DNA of 64,000 bases from contig JAJKFL010000005.1 in assembly GCA_021186555.1 (NCBI GenBank), positions 7,591,178 through 7,655,177 on the forward strand, in the 5' to 3' direction. Every line of letters starts with the position of its first letter. Position 1 is the stretch's first letter. The DNA comes from Reticulitermes speratus. Taxonomy: Eukaryota > Arthropoda > Insecta > Blattodea > Rhinotermitidae. This document shows, in pieces, positions 55,085 through 64,000 of the stretch. Under the pieces are notes generated by a model. That model was not told the origin of the DNA. It searched no databases and was given only the letters and a program-made list of their open reading frames with translations. A program made the translations under genes and the position numbers.

Positions 55085-55370
55085 CAAGGGAATATAAAGC
55101 AGTGGTACAGTGGCTATTTATCGACTTCAAGAAAGTCTATGACTCAGTTAGGTTGGAGGTGTTGTACAATATTCTTATTGAGTTTGATAGACCCATGAAG
55201 CCTGCTAGGTAAATTTAAATGTGCTTAAATTAAATCTACAGTAAAGCCCACATAGGCAAATATCTGTCTGGTACAGCTGCTATTCAGAATGGTCTGAAAA
55301 AAGGAGATACTTTATCGCCATGGCTTATCAACTGTGTTTGAGAAATTTCATTCATACATACATAATGCAA
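55085..55370 (+). pseudogene. RTE-like LINE RT palm fragment
   Basis: WLFIDFKKVYDSVRLEVLYN (motif A; Asp present), then IQNGLKKGDTLSPWLINCV (motif B form of RTE-group elements), with stops between. The remainder of the element is absent here. A C-terminal piece of the same kind lies at 63355. Confidence 0.7.
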
Positions 55371-55619
55371 TTTATGGATCAAAAAAAGTAGTTTAAGTGA
55401 CAATATGATGTGAAATAAACCACAAAAATGCAAATACACAAGACAAAAGCATTATAAGTGTTTCACACGCAGTATTAAAATGGTACACCAAATTCAGTCT
55501 ACTGTATACAGCTGATAATACATGTGTAAGTCGTTTTTAAGCATTAGAAATTCATGGACAGAGTAAGAGCCATGTGTATTGAAGTATCATCTTGATGCTT
55601 ATCTAAATTTAGCTTTTTC
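55371..55619. other. AT-rich, nothing recognised
   Basis: Short spacer between two LINE fragments. Confidence 0.35.
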
Positions 55620-56780
55620 ATTCATAAGACTTGAGTCTAAATGGCAGAGTATTGAAAACATGAAAGGTTGGCAATTGGTCTGTGAAGATGGTATTTATTC
55701 CATGTATTAGTACTGTATACAGGTAAATATGTTTGAAATTTTTCTTGTTTATTTACAGTGAAGTTAACTGTTGAAAATATGTATTCATATGAAAGCGGTA
55801 AAATCGCTGACCTCCTATGTGAATATTTAGATTTTGTTTTGTAGAGTAGGTGTCCCTGTACTGTAAGGCGAATTACCCCCAAAATTATTCCATATTTTAT
55901 TATAGAGTGAAAATGGGTGAAACAAATTGTTTTGAGGGTGTGAGCGCTGCTGATGTCAAACAGACCTAATTGTATAACATGCTCCGCATAATTTAGGAAT
56001 CATTCGATGAGTATTATTCTTCCATTTGAGGATGTTATCAGTCTATAAAGCAAGGAATTTTGTATTCACAAGCTCATCTATTTATTTTTAACCATAGCCA
56101 ACACTTGATGGATATTGTGGAGAATTTTTCATTACAAATTTTATTGCAATAATTTTATCTAGATTTATGGCCAACTGAATGATAGCAAACATTTTACTCA
56201 TATGAGATAGAACTATGATTCACACAAAAGAGAAATCATCAGTGTGACCATAAATAATGACATCTGTGTCATCAACAAATATTATGGGTTCTGATAAGGT
56301 ATTTATTCTTGGGGGAAGGTCATTTATGTATATTATGCAAAGTAAGAGTCCTAGAATGGACAGTTGGGGAACTGCATGCTTTATTTAAATTCTTTATTTT
56401 CTGCCTGTTAGATAAGACCAGAATCAATTTTAACCTGTTCCTTGAATGCCATAAAAATGTAATTTTGCTAGTGAGATTTCATGCCTGACAGATTCAAAAG
56501 CCTTGGCCAAATTGTAAAAAAATTCCTCCAACATGCATTTTTTGCTTATGAGATTTCAGTACATTATACACTGGCTTGCAGGCAGCATATTCATTTTTCA
56601 GTAGATAACTCTCTTCCCGAAGCCAACTGTTCTGGGACCAATATGTTAGTAATATGTAAGTCAAGGCTTAACCTTCTGTGCATAACTTTCTCAAGCATTT
56701 GAGAGAAACCAGTTCATATTGAAATAGGCCTATAATTTGTCATGCATGTCATGTCTCCTTTTTTGTATGGTGGTTTTACT
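55620..56780 (-). pseudogene. LINE reverse transcriptase remnant
   Basis: Minus strand, heavily broken: MTCMTNYRPISI and GFSQMLEKVMHRRLSL (near 56730), motif A as NLAKAFESVRHEI (about 56490), LGLLLCIIYINDLPPRINTL-type motif B/loop (about 56320), motif C VDDTDVI (about 56270), LAINLDKIIAIKF (about 56150), and the C-terminal LPLSYEYIFSTVNFTVNKQE (55820). The motif order confirms strand and identity. Confidence 0.75.
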
Positions 56781-57203
56781 GTGGAGATTTTCAGGCATTC
56801 TGGGAAAACTTACGTATAGTGAGTGATTACAAATATAGCTTAATGGGTGGCTAATCTGCAATGTGCAAGTTTTCAAAGTTTTACTTGTTCTTTCATCATC
56901 TTGACTAGCAGAAGTACTTAATTGAGTAGAATAATTTCTGTGGAAGTGGAACATTTCATTTTGCCAGAAATTTGTATGTAACATATTTGGCTATATGGAC
57001 TTCAAAATAAACTGTTGAGGAAATATTTATGAATTACAACATACTAAATTACATCTGAGGCTATCATTTTTTAATTGACAGGTGTATATCAAAATGAGTG
57101 ACATGCATCGTAGTCTTTAACTGCTTAATGTGTACTGTACATATGGTGTATTTGCTGACCATCATTCTATTCTAATAAGGGTTCAGAAAGTACAGACTGT
57201 TTT
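56781..57203. other. Probable 3' UTR of the zinc-finger gene
   Basis: Lies just downstream of the stop on the minus strand. No other feature seen. The poly(A) site was not determined. Confidence 0.4.
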
Positions 57204-58353
57204 TTAGACAGTAGGGTTAGGATTTGATATGTTGTGTGTGCTTTGGTGAGTTTTAAGCAGTGGTTTGGACACAAAACTCTTACTGCAGATGTGGCATTGA
57301 TATGGTCTTTGCCCTGTATGGTAACGCTGATGAATAACAAGTGTTGATCGTTGTGTAAATGTCTTGTCACATTCATCACAGTGATGGGGCCGCTCACCAG
57401 TGTGTGTGCGCTGATGCACTTTGAGATAGCTTGCTTTACTGAATGCTTTACCACACATCGTACACACATTTGGTTTCTCTCCTGTGTGAATCCGACAGTG
57501 AGCTTTGAGTGTTTCATTGCTGGTGAGGGCCTTACCACACATATCACAAAGGAAGTTGCTCTCACCGGTGTGGCTACGGATATGGAGCAGCAGGGACCGT
57601 TTGTATGTGAAAGACTTGCAGCAGGTCTCACACTGATAGCGCTTGGGGTCTTGTCTTGAGTCTGGATGGTGAGCTCGCTTGTGCCCCATCATATTTGTTT
57701 TAGATGGATACGCCCTGCCACAGATATCACACTGATATGGGCGGTCACCAGTATGCACATTCTTGTGTCCCTGTAGCTCTGTATTTGTGTGGAAGCCCTT
57801 GCCACACATATCACACTCAAATCTGTATTCGTTAAAATGTCGTTTCTTGTGGTTCACCAGATGAACCTTCTGAATACATGTGTAGCCACAAACATCACAC
57901 TCATGAATTTTCTCACCTGTGTGAATTCGCTTGTGATCAACAAGATAGTATGAACGTTTGAACCGTTTGTTACAAATTTCACATGCATATGGTCGCTCCT
58001 CACTGTGACTTTTCATGTGGATCCGTAACCGTTTGTTTAATGCAAACACTTTCCCACAAGTCTGACACTTATACTCCTTTACAGTGCTGTGGGTCCTCAA
58101 ATGTGAGTTAAGCTGTGCATTACTAACAAATGTCTTGCCACACACAGCACAGTGGTGGGGTTTGTCTCTGGAGTGAATCTGTCGATGTGCTTTGATTTGT
58201 CTTACGCTACACACCTTGCCACAGAACTCGCACACCACCCTGGGTTGCTGAAGGCCCTTGTATTTTGCAACATGTGGTTGTAATTTATTCTTGCTGAGCT
58301 TGTATCTTCCTTTATGATGTCCATGTGACTTATCATGTTTATCATTTTCTGGC
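57204..58353 (-). CDS. C2H2 zinc-finger protein, terminal exon with 12 fingers
   Basis: Minus strand. A clear acceptor (CTTCTGCTTTCAG) ends at 58354, so this is a 3' exon of a host gene; earlier exons lie upstream, unseen or outside. The frame starts PENDKHDKSHGHHKGRYK and encodes twelve C2H2 fingers, from VCEFCGKVCSVRQIKAHRQI to YQCHICSKSFVSKPLLKTHQ, mostly joined by TGE(K/R)P-type linkers (HTGEKP, HTGERP, HTGDRP). All Cys/His ligands appear present. Stop after NISNPNPTV. Probable nuclear DNA-binding regulator; no BTB, ZAD or KRAB domain is visible in this exon. It is the best-supported host gene here. Confidence 0.9.
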
Positions 58354-59916
58354 CTGAAAGCAGAAGAATTTATGAAGAAAATATTTGTAGTCACATTGGT
58401 ATTGACAGAGTATCATTACGCAAATTCTCAATGGTATGTACAGAGGAACGGTATTAAAATAACATTCAAGGGTATTCTGTAATCATCTTTCCCATACCAT
58501 ATTGTCAATTTGAATATATCACAGACATATTTACTTTACACTCTATACGTTTCCCCACTCATTACTGTCTGAAATGATCATAGAGTTTTCTTACCACTAG
58601 TTCCCAACAGCTTGATTTTCCAATAGCTTGTTTTTCCACCATTAGCGCAAATCTTATTCCTGTCTCGTGTTTATTTAGAAGTTGATCATCTTTCATCTGC
58701 ACTTTTCTGAGTAACACATATAAACCTCCATCTAGTATAACCTCACACAAACACCTTCTGCTCTATCCAACATAAAATCCTTTCTATATGTATTATCATC
58801 CCGTGAAGGTACATGGGAGCATGCAGAGACCCACATTTTCTGTACCTTGGAATGAGACTGAGGTGAGTGATTGGCTTCATGCTGTGGCTACTTTATAACA
58901 TGGTAAAGAAATGCTGATATTCTTGAAATATGAGATTTGGTGGGTCTGCTGCAAATATGAAACTTGTTGATACTACCCTTTGACACAGCACATACCCAGT
59001 CACTTCATTGACTAAAGATTCCCCAACTAATGAATAAATCGGCATGGTGGTAAAAATATTTGTTAATTGATGCTGTTGTGCAGCACTCTTTAATGCAGAC
59101 CTGCTCAACCTCTTATGTGGTGTGGGCAACTTCTGCAAGATTGGGTCTCCATGTGGGCCACATTAAATTCAATGCTCAGAATGAACAGTTATAAGTGTTA
59201 CATATAATTATATGCATAATTTTACCTGTGTAATTTTTATACATCATGTGCAATAAAAATGTTCTGATTGTAACAGGAAAAATTTATAAAAAATTATTTT
59301 ACAACCTAGGCTAGGGTGCCACTGTTTTTACAAAGTAAGTTAGTAATGTATGTCTCCATAAATAAAAAGCTGAACAGTTTTCAGACTTGCTTCAGTGTTC
59401 TATCTCAGCTTTGGCAGGGGAAAGGTTAAAAGTTTTCTCATTTCATATGTGTTTGTGGACAACATAACATGTTGCCTGCAAGCTATGGCTTGACAGGCCT
59501 GCTTTAGTGATACATGATTCTGCAGTTTTCTGTTTAGTCACTGTAGCTGAAGGTTAATCAAATAGCTAGATCTCAATACAGAGTGGTCTGCCTTACATGT
59601 AATATCAACACATCCCTGCTTGGTACATATTTTAGTGACAGCCATTTTATCTCTATATTACTTTATATAAATTTTTAACTATCAATATATTATCAAGTAG
59701 TTCCTACACACACTTATTTTTCTTTTCAGGATGGTGATTTACTACACACCTAATACTCATTACCCATCAAAATCAGTCACAAATTTTTTTATCTGTATTT
59801 TAATCTTTAATATGTATTTTAAACCATGAATTGTTTTTTTTTAAATTTAATACTTTATATCTGTGCGCTGGTTCTAATACTTCTGTAATATTTTGATGTA
59901 TCTATCCTTTGTAATG
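58354..59916. other. Probable intron or upstream region of the zinc-finger gene
   Basis: No further exon could be identified with confidence. AT-rich. Confidence 0.4.
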
Positions 59917-59965
59917 CATCTCCTGAAGATGGCCATATGAGTGGCCGAAACATGTAGGAGGTATG
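59917..59965 (+). ncRNA. Hammerhead ribozyme core
   Basis: CTGAAGA from 59923, stem II GGCCA/TGGCC, GAAA, palindromic stem III ACATGT, A17. Stem I is weak (one pair plus wobbles). Core bases complete. It is followed by about 200 bp of likely unit sequence with no recognised gene. Confidence 0.65.
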
Positions 59966-60496
59966 CGGTGTGTATAATATATTTTCATACAGTTATGTAC
60001 AATGTTGGTTTTGTTATCATATCTAAAATATATCTTATTCTCTCTCACAATAGAAATTCATTTACTAGAACCACTAAATTAAACCAAGACTTTCTATACC
60101 ATGAAATCAAAACACTAGGACTGGATGATGTCCTTGACTATTTAAAACAGCCCTGAACTGGAATAATAAACAGTGATGTCTAAAATTCTTCCTCAAGGAG
60201 TGGTTTAAAAATTACAAGTAATTAAACATTTGGTTGAAAAATCAGAACCATTCCGTTAAATACCAATTTTATTTGTAAAGACTTTCATTTCACTGTCACT
60301 AACTCAAGTCTGTACAAGACCCAGGTTACAACAATTCCTGACATCAGAAGTATTTGCATTTGTACTTTTGAATGCTAATAGGCCAGAATGCATTCTAGAA
60401 TCTTGTGGTCCTTCAAAGTGAAAGAGTCAAGAAGTGTTCAGATCCTGTTCCAGTGCTTATTTGTAATTTGATCTAGGTGCATTGAAAGGTGTGTGT

Positions 60497-60519
60497 GGGG
60501 GGGGGGGGGGGGGGGGGGG
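60497..60519 (+). repeat. Poly(G) tract
   Basis: Follows a short GT run. Length is likely approximate. Confidence 0.85.
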
Positions 60520-60846
60520 CGACCCTGACACTATATATAATTTATGTTTCATTTTAAGTATGACTGTAATATAACACTGTTTGCAACTGCATTTGTATAC
60601 ATACAAACATAACTACATGTTCATAACTCACTCACCTAATTTAAATCATGAGGTCCAATCTTCTTGTTTCTTTTTTAATTCCAATAAATTTAATCTAAAA
60701 TGTCCTAAATTTTTTACTCTATTTTTCAAAATTCCAATATACTATTCATCAGCAGATTTCATGGCTGATTTTGGCTGAAGGGTAAATCATGTAAAATGTT
60801 TTATATAGTCATGCCTAAAAAAGTCTGTGTTTTTTAAATTTCAATA

Positions 60847-60890
60847 TGGGGGGAGGGGGGATTGCCGAGCTGCAGCCCCCCCCCCCCCCG
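60847..60890. repeat. Adjacent G-rich and C-rich tracts
   Basis: GGGGGGAGGGGGG followed by ATTGCCGAGCTGCAG and then a C run with one G; the two halves are complementary. Confidence 0.75.
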
Positions 60891-61576
60891 CCCTTGGGTG
60901 TGCATGCCTGATGTGCTCACAAGTTTTACATAATTCAAAAGTGGTGTAATGATTCAATTTAAGCCTACAGATTGAACTATTTGAATATGGAAAATATATG
61001 CAGTTGTTATAATGGACATTCTATATTAAGTGAAGTGCATGATGGTAGCAAACTCTCATGCAGAAATCATGTCTGTGAAGCAGACAAAGTGAATGACACA
61101 GCAGTCTTTAGTTCCATAATACTAATTTCAAAAGTGGTAATTCATGAAATAAAATTTCATACATGTATTAAATTGGGTGAAAAGAATTATAGACTTGAAT
61201 AACATCAAACAGTTAGTAAAACTAATTAAAAATGGAATCTGACTGTATTGCTGTAACCCATCTGTGTACACAGTTTTCAAATTAACAGCTTAGTTTTACT
61301 GTCACATAGATCATCAAATTTTATACAACTTCTACATACAGAGCCCTCTACAAAGTCAGACTAAGAAGGTTCCATTTATTTCTATGTTACTTACAACATT
61401 TTATTCACATTTTTCGGTCCACTCTCTTATACCAAGTTGAAGATGTCACAGGAATACTTTACATGCCTTAATGTGTCCCGAGATTGAGATTATGGAAGTC
61501 CTATCTATGACTTTTGAAAGAATATGCTAGTGCTTTGTCAAATGTGGGTTCATGCAGTTTGGTTTTATTTTCTTTA

Positions 61577-61625
61577 TGGACATCCTTAATAATAATCCTA
61601 ATAAGGACTGAAATGTGTTGGGTAC
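61577..61625 (+). other. Very degenerate hammerhead-like fossil
   Basis: Stem-loop TCC-TAATA-GGA followed by CTGAAATGTGTTGGG, and a distal AATAAATGTTATAGTTGCAC resembling the unit tail and start tag. The CTGATGA box is not recognisable. Confidence 0.3.
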
Positions 61626-63354
61626 TTCTGTATAATCCAGTGTAAATAAGCTAGAATAATAAATGTTATAGTTGCACTAGGTAAACTGAAAACTAAATTC
61701 TTAAACTCAACAGTATTTACAACTTTTATTTGACAAATCCAGAATCAGTGTACACACTTCACATGGATTTGATTTATATACTTGCCAAGACAAAATGGGA
61801 GATCCAGCCACTAGTAGTTTCTTCATGAACACAGTATTTGGATCCATTCATCTCTGTATAATTTCTTCATTTTCTGCCCCTCTGTTATAGTAAATAATAT
61901 CTTAAATAAGAATGAAACCAGTAAGCTGATGGCAATCAGTCTGTTTTATATAAATGACACATGTAGGAGAAAATATGAAGAAATTATGTAGCAAAAGAAA
62001 ATATATTTTTTCCCCTAAAAAGAGGTATAGGGGAATTTACACAAGTAAGTAATAAGTGTACACGTGTAAGTGTGCCCATGCATGCACTTGTGTGTGTGTG
62101 TGTGTGTGTGTACGTACATTATAACAATATCTAATCAGGTATTCGCCCTTCTGGCATGCTAAACAATGTTGATGGGTAACTAACTACCAACCAATGCTGT
62201 GTAACATCCCAGAAAAGCGAAGCTTCATTTATACCATGGCAGAAGTCTGAAATCACATACCTCACATAATCATTTCTGATACACATAATTATTTTTGGCT
62301 GTGCTCAATCCAACTTAGTTTAACCAAATTTTTCTGCCAGAAGTTATTACAGTTATTGAATGTAGTTGCTGGTTATGCAAGTAAAACCCGTACCTGGCAA
62401 AGTTTACTGTACAGATCTAAAGCAGGTATGGCTGATTCTTCTTAGTTTATTTAATGACACTTAAATCTGCCAGTATTATATTGTGCCAAATGATGGACAG
62501 ATTAATGCGTAATTAGGATGTGGAAAGTGATTGTTATGGTCTAATTTAAGTAGTATTCTGGCATTTGCATAGAGGGGCTAATAAAACAACAATAATTCTC
62601 AGACAGGATAGACAGTCTTCAAGCCAAAGTTTGAACTTCGGACTTTCCAAACGTGAAGCAGGAGTGCTGATCAATGACGACGATATGAAGTTAGAAGGCA
62701 CAAGAAAAATTTATCAAAAAGTTTGTTTTCAAACTGCAGAAAAAACGAGGATGTGATGACTGTCAGTATCAAACCATCATATTCAGACAATGGGAATAAG
62801 TTAGACAGCTGAGGAGTTTCCTCCAATGAAATGTTCATGATATAAATCAGTACCATTAGGAATTTGACACATTTCTGACCTGTGGAATAAATGAGATGAG
62901 TAGAGAGTTTCATACTCCAGCCAGGGCAAAATTACCATTGCCTTATGCACAAATCGAACCTAGCCATGCATTCCACTGAAATAACAGAGACCAGTTGAAA
63001 ACAGTGCGATTTTTTAGGTTTTCACAGTGGTGTAGCTGAAAACTCTGTTCTTCTGGGATATGACACTACATCAGTGATTAACCAGACCCTGATGTTTTGA
63101 AGCAACATAGTATCCTCATCTTCAAAGATCAAAATATCCAAGAAGAATTGGACATCTTGACAAGGACAATAAGATGGATATTTCAGTCATTGAAGATGAG
63201 GATGCTACATGGTTGGGCATCCTGACCCTTGAAAATGAGGGCATTGTGTTGCTTTGAAATGTCAGGATCCAGTTACCTATGACACAGTATCATTTCCCAA
63301 AACAGTGGAATACTCAATTGAAAACTGATTGGAAAAGAGTAATTTCATTGCAAA
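61626..63354. other. Noncoding, with GT microsatellite
   Basis: A GT run of about 11 units lies at 62090-62111. No supported gene. Confidence 0.45.
62090..62111. repeat. (GT)n microsatellite
   Basis: Perfect dinucleotide run. Confidence 0.9.
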
Positions 63355-63745
63355 TTATAAACCTAACCTAGACAAAGCACAAGAAGGCAGGAAAAAGTTG
63401 CATAATGATTTGTACTTGTCAAATATTTCTCAGGTAATCAGATGGAGAATGATGAGGTGGGCAGTGCATGTGGCACTCGTGAGAGCCAAGAGAGAGAGAG
63501 AGAGCGAGAGTTGCTTGCAGGATTTTGGTTGGAAAACCTGAAGGAAAGAGACCAACAGAAAAAGTACACATATATGCAAGAGTAATATTAAAATGAATTT
63601 TAAAGAAATAGGATGAGAACATGTGTAATGGATTAATCTGCCTCAGAATACAGACAAGTGGCAGGGTGTTGTAAACATGGATGTGACCTTCTATAAAATG
63701 CAGGGAATTTCTTGACTACCTGAGGAAATATTAGCTTCTCAAGAA
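63355..63745 (+). pseudogene. RTE-like LINE C-terminal remnant
   Basis: GRKKLHNDLYLSNISQVIRW then RMMRWAVHVALV matches the common RTE-group C-terminus in insects (RRMRWAGHVAR-like). After a GA microsatellite (63491-63508) and stops, pieces resembling the RW-x-DN-x-K-x-DLRE and INLPQNTDKWQGVVN-type end follow to about 63720. Confidence 0.7.
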
Positions 63746-64000
63746 TGACTGTAGTTTGTTAGTCCCATATATGAATCATGTACAAAATGGCAATGCTGCA
63801 AGTGTAGTAGCAGGCAGTCCTTGTGCTGAGCATTCTATCCATGTCAGTATGAGCTGAACATTCCTTCTGTGTTCTCATGTAGCCAAACATTCCCTGGTCA
63901 AATTCCAGGCATGCCAGTGCCTTGTGTATGTGAACATGGAAATATTATTTCACAGGGCAGGTGATCACTGATGAAGCTGTGTATTCACCCTAACTTGCAG
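63746..64000. other. Nothing recognised to window end
   Basis: Short noncoding stretch. Confidence 0.4.

Larger units (their letters stand above)
59966..61576. other. Noncoding, with homopolymer G/C tracts
   Basis: Poly-G at about 60497-60519 and a G-run/C-run pair at about 60847-60890, which could form a hairpin. No gene recognised. Confidence 0.45.

Noticed and set aside
60847-60890. G-run/C-run pair as a regulatory hairpin.
   Set aside because: Homopolymer lengths are unreliable and no gene context supports a role.
1-64000. CRISPR array or bacterial operon.
   Set aside because: No short regularly spaced repeats with unique spacers; the only tandem array is a 297-bp satellite, and gene content is eukaryotic.

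Overview
The window is eukaryotic and looks like repeat-rich insect chromosome. It is AT-rich, has no operons, and holds a C2H2 zinc-finger exon with a splice acceptor. It also carries typical arthropod transposons: piggyBac, mariner-like, pogo/Tigger, PIF/Harbinger, BEL/Pao, non-LTR elements and a Penelope-type endonuclease remnant. A short palindromic repeat at 5525-5704 resembles one I associate with cockroach genomes, so a blattodean host is my best guess (inference, not proven).

Layout. 1-38221 is almost entirely transposons. The backbone is a series of related non-LTR retrotransposon copies, called eLINE-1 to -9 here. Their ORF1 carries an SGNH/GDSL-type esterase domain and their ORF2 an APE-like endonuclease plus reverse transcriptase (RT). 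Other elements have landed in them: an intact-looking piggyBac (8434-11211); a 297-bp satellite derived from a Gypsy-type RNase H fragment (11262-15927), itself hit by a second piggyBac (11825-14160); a nested stack at 16565-21600 (mariner-like, then Harbinger, then pogo-like plus a small mariner); a Harbinger-like MITE; a non-autonomous piggyBac; and BEL/Pao remnants. Several insertions are palindromic units carrying hammerhead-ribozyme cores, two of them with clear 12-bp target duplications.

38222-64000 is sparser. It holds a pogo MITE (39041), a mariner-like element (40581-41909, minus), a Penelope GIY-YIG remnant (43865), a Tigger-like element (45923-47413, minus), several LINE tails, one possible host exon (42950-43139, minus), a 12-finger C2H2 exon (57204-58353, minus), scattered hammerhead-like motifs and simple repeats.

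How it fits together. The eLINEs would make a nucleic-acid-associated ORF1 protein with an esterase fold and an ORF2 replicase. In three copies the ORF1-ORF2 junction carries the heptamer U UUU UUA in the correct phase, with ORF2 lying in the -1 frame and an AUG overlapping the site. That suggests programmed -1 frameshifting or termination-reinitiation. The hammerhead units resemble the ribozyme-bearing terminal repeats known from Penelope-like elements. Most copies are broken. The best preserved are the piggyBac transposase (9182-10876), the eLINE-6 ORF1 (25542-26834) and the eLINE-8 ORF1 (about 34893-35789).
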